A program made the translations under genes and the position numbers. A model generated the notes under the pieces. It saw only the letters and a list, made by a program, of their open reading frames with translations, did no database searches and had not been told where the DNA came from. From the NCBI RefSeq assembly GCF_014305095.1, contig NZ_JACRUI010000001.1, positions 990,744 through 1,054,743 on the forward strand: 64,000 nt of DNA. The letters are read 5' to 3'. This stretch comes from Flavobacterium kayseriense. GTDB lineage: Bacteria; Bacteroidota; Bacteroidia; Flavobacteriales; Flavobacteriaceae. Of the stretch, positions 51,109-61,563 are shown one piece after another (the stretch's first letter is position 1; every line of letters begins with the position of its first letter).

Positions 51109-51856
51109 AATGATATCCTAGTTTGGTATGGTTTGACAATAGGTAATTTTCGATATAAATTTTGGCATTTTTACAAGCATTCAAAACATCTTGTTCTTTG
51201 CTAAGATTAGCCGTAATTGCCGATGATAATACGCAACCCGAACCGTGTTTTTCATATATTTCGCTGTGATGTGGTTCAAGTCTAAAAAAGTGCTCTTTAG
51301 TATATAAATAATCAACTCCAGGTTCATTGGGATTGTGACCGCCTTTCAATAAAACAGCACAATGCTCTGATAGTGATTCGGCTATAGATTCAGGATCTGT
51401 TTCTTCTTTAGATAGTTTTATAATCTCATTGTAATTGGGCGTGATTAAATCTATTTCGCTTAAAATAAGTCGCAAAGACTCATAGTTTTTAATTTCTAAA
51501 AAATCAAATGTAGTAGAGGATTTCACAACGGTATCCCAGACAATTTGAGTTGCAGGAGACAGTTGCTTAATAAGTGTAACAATGGTTCCTAAATAAAATA
51601 GCGAAGGAACAATCCCAATTTTAACAGCCTTAATTTTATAGGTATTAAAAAGCTTTTCTATGGAACGTGTTGTGAATTCTAATGAAGTCCATTCTATTTC
51701 ATAGAAATTGTTTTCTGTCTGGATTGTGTTTGCTGTATTGATAGCCAACCCATATACTTTATGCTGTTCGAATGTTTTACAATCAGCCACAACTCCTGCA
51801 CCTCCAGAAGGATCAAAACCAGCAATACTCAATACAAACGGGCGATTTTTTGACAT
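51101..51856 (-). CDS. thiD: Hydroxymethylpyrimidine/phosphomethylpyrimidine kinase
   Basis: ThiD phosphorylates HMP twice to HMP-PP. The 251-residue ribokinase-fold protein has SIAGFDPSGGAGVVADCKTF at the N-terminus, LLKGGHN in the middle and the anion-hole/catalytic stretch EKHGSGCVLSSAITANLSK near residue 210. It overlaps thiE by 8 bases and the upstream TenI-like gene by 28 bases, so translational coupling is likely. Confidence 0.95.
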   Translation of the reverse strand: MSKNRPFVLSIAGFDPSGGAGVVADCKTFEQHKVYGLAINTANTIQTENNFYEIEWTSLEFTTRSIEKLFNTYKIKAVKIGIVPSLFYLGTIVTLIKQLSPATQIVWDTVVKSSTTFDFLEIKNYESLRLILSEIDLITPNYNEIIKLSKEETDPESIAESLSEHCAVLLKGGHNPNEPGVDYLYTKEHFFRLEPHHSEIYEKHGSGCVLSSAITANLSKEQDVLNACKNAKIYIENYLLSNHTKLGYHYV

Positions 51857-52422
51857 AATTTAAAATTTTGTATGGGTTGATTAGTATTCCAAATACTTCC
51901 TAATAATGCCACATCATCAAAACCTAACTGAAATGTTTTCTCTATGTTTTGGGCTGAAATTCCACCTAAAGCGACTAGTTTCGTTTTAAAATTGGTGCGT
52001 TCGAAGATTGCTTTTTCAGCATCCAAATCAGATTTATAATCCGGTTTAGAAATACTTTGATGTATCGGACTTAAAAATGCGTATTCAAAACAATGGTCTA
52101 GTTTATTAAAATCAGCTATGGTATGTGTTGAAGTCGATTTTATAAAATCATCTCGACTATTCGTTGATTCCAGATCCAAAGTTGCTCTTGCGTTTTCAGT
52201 AAAATGAATGCGATTGATGCCAAAATCCTGTGCTAATTGATGCTGCTGGTGTATAACCAATTGCGATCGATATTCGAGTTCAATTTTCGATAAAAACAGT
52301 TTCATGTCTTCCTCTGACAAATCAGGTTTGCGTAAATGAAGCAACTCCAATCCACACTCAAAAAGAGCGTGAATGGTGTTGATTTCATTTAGTATCGAAA
52401 TTGGATTTGCGATTACAATCAT
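51829..52422 (-). CDS. Second ThiE/TenI-family protein
   Basis: The 197-residue TIM-barrel protein resembles ThiE overall: ELLHLRKPDLSEEDMKLFL, then AFLSPIHQSISKPDYKSD and LVALGGISAQNIEKTFQLG. It lacks the ND..LA...GVHLG..D metal-binding pattern, which reads HQQHQLAQDFGINRIHFTE here. That points to a TenI-like thiazole tautomerase or a diverged synthase rather than a full ThiE. A duplicated ThiE-type gene between thiC and thiD is usual in Flavobacteriia. It is 40 bases downstream of thiC. Confidence 0.8.
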   Translation of the reverse strand: MIVIANPISILNEINTIHALFECGLELLHLRKPDLSEEDMKLFLSKIELEYRSQLVIHQQHQLAQDFGINRIHFTENARATLDLESTNSRDDFIKSTSTHTIADFNKLDHCFEYAFLSPIHQSISKPDYKSDLDAEKAIFERTNFKTKLVALGGISAQNIEKTFQLGFDDVALLGSIWNTNQPIQNFKLCQKIARLY

Positions 52423-52462
52423 AATCTTGACTCTTGGATCTTTATTCTATTTTCTTTTTGGA

Positions 52463-54591
<2,129 letters not shown>

Positions 54592-54798
54592 TTAGCCTCC
54601 TTGGGTTGCGGAAATAATTAAAACAGTATCGGTTTCTTTTAGGGGATGGGAATTCCAGTTGGATTTTGGAATTACGGTGTCGTTGATGGCTACGGCGATT
54701 CCTTTTTGTTTTTCGGGAATTTCCAAGTCAAGAAGTGCCTGAACAGTTAGGTTACTGCTGGCAAAATGTTTGTTTTCATTGTTGATTTTTAGTTCCAT
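54592..54798 (-). CDS. thiS: Sulfur carrier protein ThiS
   Basis: The 68-residue ubiquitin-like carrier ends in the essential Gly-Gly (ISATQGG) that is adenylated by ThiF and thiocarboxylated. The fold shows [20 protein letters not shown] and [14 protein letters not shown]. It is the first gene of the thi operon, 52 bases after the hairpin of the TPP riboswitch. Confidence 0.95.
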   Translation of the reverse strand: MELKINNENKHFASSNLTVQALLDLEIPEKQKGIAVAINDTVIPKSNWNSHPLKETDTVLIISATQGG

Positions 54799-54850
54799 TC
54801 CTTTTGAATTTAGTATAGTTATACTTATACTTTAGGAATGGCTACAAGTT

Positions 54851-54960
54851 GTCCCAAAAAAGGGACTATGGAAGTCATCGTACTTTTCCCTACGCTAGTA
54901 TGAACTAGATCAGGTTCAGAGGGTAATTCTCAGCCTACAAAGTTGTAGACACCCCTAAAG
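54851..54960 (-). ncRNA. TPP riboswitch (THI element) of the thi operon
   Basis: Read on the minus strand, 54960-54885 has AGGGGTGTC, GGCTGAGAATTACCC, CTGAACCTGATCTAGTTCAT and the closing CGTAGGGAAA. A hairpin follows, GTCCC / GGGAC with a 6-T loop (54866-54851). TTGTAG downstream of it (54842-54847) can pair with CTACAA in the aptamer's P3 region, a possible switch. No terminator T-run follows. Confidence 0.95.
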
Positions 54961-54967
54961 TGTGAAA

Positions 54968-54975
54968 CAAATGTA
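54968..54975 (-). promoter_or_regulatory. -7 promoter element of the thi operon
   Basis: TACATTTG on the minus strand fits TAnnTTTG and lies about 8 bases before the riboswitch, the same arrangement as at the receptor gene. A -33 TTG is not evident. Confidence 0.55.
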
Positions 54976-55080
54976 GGGGTTTTTTTAGTTTGAAGATGAT
55001 TTATTTAGGTTAAATTTTTATCATCAAATAGTAATTTTTGTGAAATCATCCAATCTTGAGTAAAGAATAGCATGTGAAAA

Positions 55081-55653
55081 TCAGCTTTTTTTCCAGCAGT
55101 TTTCCACGTGATCATTGACAATTCCTGTGGCTTGCATAAAAGCATACATGACCGTAGAACCGACAAATTTAAAGCCTCGTTTTTTTAAATCTTTACTGAT
55201 TGTATCAGAAAGTGGGGTAGTAGCAGGGACGTCTTTTAGCGTTTTTGGGGTGTTGATGAGTGGTTTTCCATCTGTAAATTCCCAAATATATTTGGAGAAG
55301 GAACCAAATTCTTCTTGAATTTTGATAAAGTTTTGTGCGTTGGTTACAGCCGAATATACTTTGAGTTTGTTGCGAACTATACCAGCATCTTGTAACAAGT
55401 CTAAGATTTTGTCATCGTTGTATTGCGCGATTTTTTTGTAATCAAATTGGTCAAAGGCAGCACGAAAATTTTCTCTTTTATTGAGAATAGTAATCCAACT
55501 CAAGCCTGCTTGAAAAGTTTCGAGTAATAAAAATTCAAATAATGTAGCATCATCATAAACGGGCGTTCCCCATTCTTGATCATGGTATTTTTTGTACAAT
55601 TCGCTAGATAAACACCAGCCACATCTTTGTTTTTCGTCTGTGGAATTATTCAT
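55081..55653 (-). CDS. tag: DNA-3-methyladenine glycosylase I
   Basis: Tag removes 3-methyladenine from alkylated DNA. The 190-residue protein has RCGWCLSSELYKKYHDQEWG at the N-terminus and FVGSTVMYAFMQATGIVNDH with HVENC at the C-terminus; the Cys and His residues at the two ends form the structural zinc site of the family. AGLSWITILNKRENFRAAF holds the catalytic region. It overlaps the upstream transporter gene by 8 bases. Confidence 0.95.
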   Translation of the reverse strand: MNNSTDEKQRCGWCLSSELYKKYHDQEWGTPVYDDATLFEFLLLETFQAGLSWITILNKRENFRAAFDQFDYKKIAQYNDDKILDLLQDAGIVRNKLKVYSAVTNAQNFIKIQEEFGSFSKYIWEFTDGKPLINTPKTLKDVPATTPLSDTISKDLKKRGFKFVGSTVMYAFMQATGIVNDHVENCWKKS

Positions 55654-56293
55654 TGTGCAAGTATTTTTCGATTAGAGAATGTCCCAGATAAATTAATGGA
55701 GTCAAGGCGATGGCTATGATAAGCTTTACAAAATAACCTGTAAATGCAGATGCTATAAAAACTTCGGTGGTCATTTTACCCGTCATCCAAAAAGCGATGC
55801 CTAAAACTATAAAGCTATCAAATAATTGTGAGATCACGGTCGATCCCGTACTGCGCAACCAGATCATTTTGTTACCCGTTTTGTTTTTAAGGAAATGAAA
55901 AATAGTGATATCGATTAGTTGAGAGACCATGAAGGCGGTAATACTCCCAACAATGATCCACAAACTTTGACCAAAAACACCATTAAATTGGTTGTCAGAT
56001 ACGAGTCCGTCGCCTGCAACGGCTGGAATTTGCATCGCTGCATAGATAATTACAAAGGTATAGGCGATGAGGCAAGCGGTTATTACCGATAACTTTTTAA
56101 CGCCTCGTTCGCCAAAGTACTCATTAATTAAATCAGTAGTGACAAATACGATGGGCCATGGTAAGATACCAACACTCATGAGGTAAGGGCCAACGTGAAT
56201 TAATTTCCCACCAATCAGCTCGGCGACAACGGCATTAGTGATGAATATTCCGGCTAGGATGATGTAAACGGTTTCTTTTTTGGATTGAAGCAT
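55646..56293 (-). CDS. yhhQ: Queuosine precursor transporter (YhhQ family)
   Basis: The 215-residue membrane protein has about six helices and belongs to the VUT/DUF165 family, which imports preQ0/preQ1 for queuosine synthesis. Visible features are GGKLIHVGPYLMSVGILPWP and FVTTDLINEYFGERGVKKL, the latter being the family signature. I chose the ATG at 56293; an upstream TTG at 56311 is possible. It overlaps tag by 8 bases, an unrelated repair gene. Whether it carries preQ0, preQ1 or queuine cannot be told. Confidence 0.9.
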   Translation of the reverse strand: MLQSKKETVYIILAGIFITNAVVAELIGGKLIHVGPYLMSVGILPWPIVFVTTDLINEYFGERGVKKLSVITACLIAYTFVIIYAAMQIPAVAGDGLVSDNQFNGVFGQSLWIIVGSITAFMVSQLIDITIFHFLKNKTGNKMIWLRSTGSTVISQLFDSFIVLGIAFWMTGKMTTEVFIASAFTGYFVKLIIAIALTPLIYLGHSLIEKYLHNE

Positions 56294-56520
56294 AAAAATT
56301 GTAAAACTCAAATTTAGTCTTTTATTTTTTTATTGAAAATTAAATTATTAGTAGGAAGAAATCGTTTTGGTCCTAAGTTTTATATCGCTCTTGTATGCTT
56401 TTTGAGGTTTGTTTACATTTCACTGTGATTAAAGTATTTACACAGGCCAGTGTTTGTTAGCTCTTAAGATTAATCTTATATTATTTTTATAATTTGTACG
56501 ATAATTATTAGGTTATATCG

Positions 56521-56580
56521 TTTTTTTTTTTTTGATTTGTACTCGGACGTCCAAAACCACTTGTTAAATAGTTTAACAAG
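56521..56580 (+). promoter_or_regulatory. T13 tract and leader hairpin before the small secreted gene
   Basis: A run of 13 Ts (56521-56533) lies 73 bases before the ATG. It is followed by a perfect 9-bp hairpin CTTGTTAAA / TTTAACAAG with a triloop (56560-56580), 26 bases before the ATG. No clear -7 element is seen; the spacer 56294-56606 holds no gene. Confidence 0.4.
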
Positions 56581-56606
56581 GAAATAACCAAATTATTTTT
56601 AATATT

Positions 56607-56921
56607 ATGAAAAAATTATTTTTTAGTGCGGCTATAGTAGTCGCTTTTTCTTTAACTTCGTTTGCGGCTGAAAATAAATTAGTAAAAGTTCCATCTTATT
56701 CAACTATGTCTAATTCTATTATTGTAAATCAATTGAATTATTCAGATGCTAGTGCTATTATTTTTGATGGTACTTGTACAGTTTATGTAACGCAGTATAA
56801 TAGTGAAGGAGAGGTAACTGGTACCAGAATTCATACGCTTCCAGCAACTAGCCAAGCAGACTGTGAAAAGACAGCCAATCAAATAAAAACACTTTATGAA
56901 ATAGGTGCTTTAACAATGTAA
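56607..56921 (+). CDS. Small exported protein of unknown function
   Basis: I do not recognise this 104-residue protein. It has a clear signal peptide (MKKLFFSAAIVVAFSLTSFA, cleavage after AAE or FAA). The mature 83 residues contain two cysteines (FDGTCTVYV and SQADCEKTA), which could form a disulfide. The rest is a likely beta-hairpin plus a C-terminal helix (CEKTANQIKTLYEIG). It precedes the GLPGLI gene by a short hairpin and may belong to the same unit. Confidence 0.75.
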   Translation: MKKLFFSAAIVVAFSLTSFAAENKLVKVPSYSTMSNSIIVNQLNYSDASAIIFDGTCTVYVTQYNSEGEVTGTRIHTLPATSQADCEKTANQIKTLYEIGALTM

Positions 56922-56928
56922 GGTAACA

Positions 56929-56948
56929 GGGTGGTATTAAAACCACCC
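56929..56948 (+). terminator. Hairpin between the small gene and GLPGLI gene
   Basis: GGGTGGT / ACCACCC with a 6-nt loop, followed by TTATT. It begins 7 bases after the stop and could partly end transcription or set relative expression. Confidence 0.5.
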
Positions 56949-56963
56949 TTATTAATTAAAAAT

Positions 56964-57713
56964 ATGATGAAGAATTTAAAAGTTTTATTTTTTGTTTTAC
57001 TAAGTAGCACTGTTTTTGCGCAAAGCGATAGCAAAACTTTTGTAAGAATATTATATGATGTCTTTTACAATACGGAAATACCAAATACCAGGAAAGCTAT
57101 TTTAGAAATAAACTTAGCTAGTAATACCTCTGTTTTTGTCACTCTTGCAGGTGATTTACAGTCAGGCTCTACGGTTAAAGATAATACGATTAGTTTAGTT
57201 GAAAAAGGAGGCGATCGTTATGTGAAAACGTTAATAGATAAAAGAGAGTTCATATTAACAGATAAATTTAAAAATCAAGAGTACTTACTTCATGATACTA
57301 TTCCAGAATTGGAATGGGACATTAGCCATGAAGATATCAAGAAAATTGGCGAATTTACTTGTAATAAAGCTACAGTCACTTTTAGAGGCAGGAATTTTAT
57401 TGCTTGGTATGATGGTACAATTCCAATGAACTACGGACCATGGAAGTTTAATAGTTTACCAGGTTTAATTTTAGAAATTTTTGATGAAACTAAAAGGTAT
57501 AATTGGCAAGCAACGGCTATACTTTATAGCGATAAAGCCGAAATTGTATTTCCTACAACTCCTAATTCTAAAATAATATCAATTAAGGATTTTGCAAACC
57601 TTCGTTATAAGCAATTGGAATCTTCTGTAATGGCACAGTTACCAAGAGGTGTACAGACAAGGACAGTAAACGTTGGTAGAACGGGTATTGAAACAAAATT
57701 TGAATGGGAATAA
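56964..57713 (+). CDS. GLPGLI family protein
   Basis: The protein is about 249 residues with a signal peptide (NLKVLFFVLLSSTVFAQ). The family motif is seen as SLPGLILEIFDE near residue 171. GLPGLI proteins are Bacteroidota-specific exported proteins of unknown function, often next to TonB-type receptors. I chose the ATG at 56964; another ATG follows directly, and a GTG at 56931 would place the start before the hairpin. It is one base from the next gene. Confidence 0.88.
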   Translation: MMKNLKVLFFVLLSSTVFAQSDSKTFVRILYDVFYNTEIPNTRKAILEINLASNTSVFVTLAGDLQSGSTVKDNTISLVEKGGDRYVKTLIDKREFILTDKFKNQEYLLHDTIPELEWDISHEDIKKIGEFTCNKATVTFRGRNFIAWYDGTIPMNYGPWKFNSLPGLILEIFDETKRYNWQATAILYSDKAEIVFPTTPNSKIISIKDFANLRYKQLESSVMAQLPRGVQTRTVNVGRTGIETKFEWE

Positions 57714-57714
57714 C

Positions 57715-60369
57715 ATGACTAAATTTTTTTGTCTCTTCATATCCTTTTTTGTTTCCTTTTTTGTTTTTGGTCAGAAAACGATATCAGGTAAAATTACAAA
57801 TCTTGCTAGTGAGCCTGTTACCGCATCGATCTTACTCAAGGAATCCTCAAATACAATTTCCTATGCTATTTCTAATAATTCAGGAATATATGTTTTGAAA
57901 ACTAATAAAACGGGTGATTTTCAATTAGTAATTAATGCGCTAAATTACCAAACTCAAGTTTTTGATATTCAAATTTCTTCTGAGGCTACCAACATAGAAA
58001 AGAATATACAGCTACTTTCAAGCCCTGTATCGTTAAAAGAAATCGTAATCAAAACAGTACGACCAATAACGGTAGAAGGTGATAAAATAATTTTCGATGC
58101 AAAATCGTTCGCTCAAGGAAATGAACAAGTAGTTGAGGATTTACTTAAAAAGATACCTGGTTTAAGTGTTGGTACAGATGGAACTATTAAAGTTGGCAAT
58201 CAAGAAGTAGAAAAGGTAATGATCGATGGTGACGATATGTTCGAGAAAGGATACAAAATTCTAACTAAAAACATGCCTGTAAATCCCATTGATAAAGTAG
58301 AATTGCTAAAACGGTATTCGAACAACAAACATTTAAAAGGAATAGAAAACAGCAATAAAGTAGCACTAAATTTAACTTTAAAAGAAGATTTTAAACGACA
58401 ATGGTTTGGAAATGCTGTTGGAGGCTATGGTTTAGTTTCAGATAACAGATATAATTTAAGAGCTAATTTAATGAACTTTGGTAAAAAGAATAAGTATTAT
58501 TTTGTAACAAATGGAAACAATGTAGGCGTTGATGCCGTGGGAGATGTTAATATGTTAGTGCGACCTTTTCGTATTGATGAACCTGGTAGTATCGGCGACA
58601 ATCAAAGTGCTAACACGTTATTAGGTTTAGGTGGTGGTTCGCCTAACTTGAAACAGAAGAGAGTTAATTTTAACAACGCCGAAATGCTATCACTTAATAG
58701 TATTTTTACAGTTTCAGATAAAGTAAAAGTAAAAGTATTAGGTTTTTTAAATACAGATGAAAACGACTTTTTTAGAAATAGCTTTGAAACCTTCACAGCT
58801 ACAGCAACTAGTTTCCAAAACACAGAAGATTTTGTGGGTAGAAAGACTAAGATCACCGGATTTGGAAAACTAGATTTAACCTACGACATTTCTCAAACTA
58901 AAACACTGGAATACACAGGGAAATTTAATACCACTAAGGAGAAAAACAGTAGCGATTTACTTTTTAATACTGACTTGTTAGACGAGCGATTAAAATCGAA
59001 TAATGAGCTTTTTGACCAAAAAATAGTATTTACGAATAAGTTTAAAGACAAAAAAGTTTTTCTGCTTTCGGGTCGGTACATCAATGAGAAAACACCACAA
59101 AGCTACTCGGTAAATCAGTTTATCTTTCAAGATTTATTTGCAGCTAATGCAAATAATACAAGGCAATTTACGGAGAACAGTATGCAATTTGCCGGCGTAG
59201 AAGGTCATTTATTGGACAAAAAGGAAAATGGAGATTTATTAGAGCTAAAGGTAGGCAGTCAGTTTCGATTAGACCATATAAACACTCGTTTTGAATTATT
59301 TGAGAGCCAAATTAATTTATCGGCTCCTATTGGCTATCAGAACAGTCTAAAGTATAGTACAAACGATTGGTACGCTTCCATCAAGTACCGTTTTAAGCTC
59401 AATAATTTTACCATACTTACTCAGTCAGATGTTCACCAACTGTTCAATCGGATAGAAAATTTTGACGATAGCAGAAGCGAAAGTCCGTTTTTTGTAATTC
59501 CAAAAATAGGTGTAGATTGGAAAATAGATGAAAAGAATAAAATCATGACGTCCTACTCTTACAACACGACTAACGCTAGTGTTTTGGATTTGTATTCGGG
59601 CTATGTGCAAACCGGTTTTAGATCGTTTTTAAAGGGATTAGACGATTTTAATCAACTAAACTCTTCATCTGCCATTTTAAATTATACCTATGGTAGTTGG
59701 GGCGACAAGTTTTTTGCAAACACCTTTTTGTTGTATTCGAAAAATAATGATTTTTATAGTACAAATAGCACCATCTCTCAAAATTATTCACAGTCCGAAA
59801 AAATCATTATCAAGGACAGAGAATTTGTTTCCTTGTCATCAAGTGTCGATAGGTACTTTAAATCGATACAATCTAACTTAAAGTTAACGTTGGGAGCAAA
59901 CAGAAGTAATTTTAAGAATAGTGTAAATAACACAAACTTACGTGAAGTTAATAATCTAGGCGCCGATTATGGTTTCGAATTGCGTTCGGGTTTCAAAGGG
60001 TTTTTTAATTACCACCTAGGCTCTAAGTGGAATTACACCCAAGTAAAAACCACTATAAAAAACGATTTTACAGACAATATGAGCTTTTTAGACTTGTCCT
60101 TGCAGTTCAATGATAAATTTAATGTACAAGTTCAAGGAGAGCGCTACTTTTTTGGGAATTTAGAAAAGGAAAACAATAAATATTATTTTCTAGATCTCGA
60201 GACGAGGTATGTGGTAAAAGAGAACAAGCTTACTTTTTTCCTTTCTGGGAATAATTTATTTAATACCCAAACTTTCAAAAACTACAGTGTTTCGGATATC
60301 AGTATTTCAAAGACAGAGTATCGTTTACAACCAAGATATGTGATGTTAAAAATGGAGTATCGTTTTTAG
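57715..60369 (+). CDS. TonB-dependent-receptor-like outer-membrane protein with carboxypeptidase-regulatory domain
   Basis: The 884-residue protein has a signal peptide (MTKFFCLFISFFVSFFVFGQ). A CarboxypepD-regulatory-like beta-sandwich follows (about 20-105; KTISGKITNLASEPVTASIL), then a short plug (GNEQVVEDLLKKIPGLSVGT) and a long barrel ending in YVMLKMEYRF. The ATG at 57715 follows the GLPGLI stop by one base, so the pair is an operon. No TonB box is obvious, so TonB use is not certain. The ligand is unknown; it may be a partner of the GLPGLI protein. Confidence 0.88.
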   Translation: MTKFFCLFISFFVSFFVFGQKTISGKITNLASEPVTASILLKESSNTISYAISNNSGIYVLKTNKTGDFQLVINALNYQTQVFDIQISSEATNIEKNIQLLSSPVSLKEIVIKTVRPITVEGDKIIFDAKSFAQGNEQVVEDLLKKIPGLSVGTDGTIKVGNQEVEKVMIDGDDMFEKGYKILTKNMPVNPIDKVELLKRYSNNKHLKGIENSNKVALNLTLKEDFKRQWFGNAVGGYGLVSDNRYNLRANLMNFGKKNKYYFVTNGNNVGVDAVGDVNMLVRPFRIDEPGSIGDNQSANTLLGLGGGSPNLKQKRVNFNNAEMLSLNSIFTVSDKVKVKVLGFLNTDENDFFRNSFETFTATATSFQNTEDFVGRKTKITGFGKLDLTYDISQTKTLEYTGKFNTTKEKNSSDLLFNTDLLDERLKSNNELFDQKIVFTNKFKDKKVFLLSGRYINEKTPQSYSVNQFIFQDLFAANANNTRQFTENSMQFAGVEGHLLDKKENGDLLELKVGSQFRLDHINTRFELFESQINLSAPIGYQNSLKYSTNDWYASIKYRFKLNNFTILTQSDVHQLFNRIENFDDSRSESPFFVIPKIGVDWKIDEKNKIMTSYSYNTTNASVLDLYSGYVQTGFRSFLKGLDDFNQLNSSSAILNYTYGSWGDKFFANTFLLYSKNNDFYSTNSTISQNYSQSEKIIIKDREFVSLSSSVDRYFKSIQSNLKLTLGANRSNFKNSVNNTNLREVNNLGADYGFELRSGFKGFFNYHLGSKWNYTQVKTTIKNDFTDNMSFLDLSLQFNDKFNVQVQGERYFFGNLEKENNKYYFLDLETRYVVKENKLTFFLSGNNLFNTQTFKNYSVSDISISKTEYRLQPRYVMLKMEYRF

Positions 60370-60417
60370 TAACGTTTAATAAACGGTAGCTAATAGGTCT
60401 AAATTATTCTTTATAAA

Positions 60418-60453
60418 AAAACTCCCTTTCAAATTAATTCGAAAGGGAGTTTT
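60418..60453. terminator. Bidirectional terminator
   Basis: An AAAACTCCCTTTC / GAAAGGGAGTTTT stem with a 10-nt loop and T/A-runs separates the receptor gene from convergent tsf. Confidence 0.92.
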
Positions 60454-60475
60454 ATATTTTAAGAGGTTGTTTAGA

Positions 60476-61438
60476 TTAACCTAAAGCAACTCTTTTGAAT
60501 CCTGTAATTTCAGCATTGAAACCTTTAACATAATCACCAACTTTTTTACTATCATCTTTGATAAAGTTTTGATCAAGCAAAGCTTTTTCTTGGTCTAAAG
60601 TAGTGTTGTCAGAGATAAAACGTTGGATTTTACCTGGAATAATTTTGTCCCAAATTTGTTCTGGTTTTCCTTCGGCTTTCAATTCTGCTTTTGCATCTTC
60701 TTCAGCTTGTTTGATAACTTCTTCAGTTAATTGAGAGAAAGAAATGTACTTAGGAACATTTTTTAAAGTTTTCCCTAAACGTTTTGCTTCTTCATTTTCT
60801 TTTTCGATGATCGCAATACGAGCAGCTAATTCAGACTCAACAAAAGCAGGATCAAAATCTTTGTAAGATAATGTGTCAGCTCCCATTGACGCTACCTGCA
60901 TAGAGATATCTTTGGTCAAAACTTCTGCATTTGGTACAGCAGCAGAAATAGCAGTTAATGCGGCAATTTTGTTTACGTGAACATAAGATCCAACAAAAGC
61001 ACCTTCTAAAATATCAAAACCACCGATTTCGATTTTTTCACCAATAACACCAGTTTGCTCAATTAATTTTTCAGCAACAGTCATTCCGTTGAAATCTGAT
61101 GCTAAGAATTCTTCTTTAGAAGAGAAGTTAATTGCTTTTTCAACCAATTCTTTAGCTAAAGCTACAAAAGATTCATTTTTACCTACGAAATCTGTTTCGC
61201 AATTTAAAGTGATGATAGCTCCTTTAGTTTTATCAGCATTTATAAAAGAAACAGCAGCTCCTTCAGAAGACTCACGGTCAGAACGGTTAGCAGCAACTTT
61301 TTGACCTTTTTCTCTAAGGTTTTGGATCGCTTTATCGAAATCTCCATCAGCTTCAACTAAAGCTTTTTTACAGTCCATCATTCCGGCACCTGTAGTTTGT
61401 CTTAATTTGTTTACGTCTGCAGCAGTAATTGTTGCCAT
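60476..61438 (-). CDS. tsf: Elongation factor Ts
   Basis: EF-Ts recharges EF-Tu with GTP. The 320-residue protein has the N-terminal UBA-like ITAADVNKLRQTTGAGMMDCKKAL and TDFVGKN signature; the C-terminal part has the usual coiled-coil and ends GFKRVALG. It lies 125 bases after rpsB on the same strand, the near-universal rpsB-tsf arrangement. The spacer carries an inverted repeat. Confidence 0.97.
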   Translation of the reverse strand: MATITAADVNKLRQTTGAGMMDCKKALVEADGDFDKAIQNLREKGQKVAANRSDRESSEGAAVSFINADKTKGAIITLNCETDFVGKNESFVALAKELVEKAINFSSKEEFLASDFNGMTVAEKLIEQTGVIGEKIEIGGFDILEGAFVGSYVHVNKIAALTAISAAVPNAEVLTKDISMQVASMGADTLSYKDFDPAFVESELAARIAIIEKENEEAKRLGKTLKNVPKYISFSQLTEEVIKQAEEDAKAELKAEGKPEQIWDKIIPGKIQRFISDNTTLDQEKALLDQNFIKDDSKKVGDYVKGFNAEITGFKRVALG

Positions 61439-61466
61439 AATATTTTGAATTTTAATGTTAAAAGTA

Positions 61467-61560
61467 AAAATTCCAATCTTTAAATCCCAAATTCCAATGT
61501 TACCAGAAAGTTATTTTCTGTTTTCGGAATCTGGAATTCAAAATTTGGAATTTAAAATGT
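61467..61560. repeat. GGAATTT-type inverted repeat in the rpsB-tsf spacer
   Basis: Left side AAATCCCAAATTCCAATG and right side AAATTTGGAATTTAAA are imperfect complements. AGAAA / TTTCT form the tip (61506-61520). The units resemble a further common Flavobacterial intergenic repeat. Such a fold between rpsB and tsf may set their ratio. Confidence 0.5.
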
Positions 61561-61563
61561 TTC

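Noticed and set aside
51829..52422. Naming the first ThiE-like gene thiE
   Set aside because: It lacks the metal-binding ND/GVHLG..D pattern, so I left the symbol empty and called it ThiE/TenI-family.
54950..54986. Intrinsic-terminator shape on the plus strand (ACCCCTA / TAGGGGT, then T-run)
   Set aside because: No plus-strand gene leads into it. The sequence is the start of the minus-strand TPP riboswitch and its promoter, so the terminator shape is probably a by-product.
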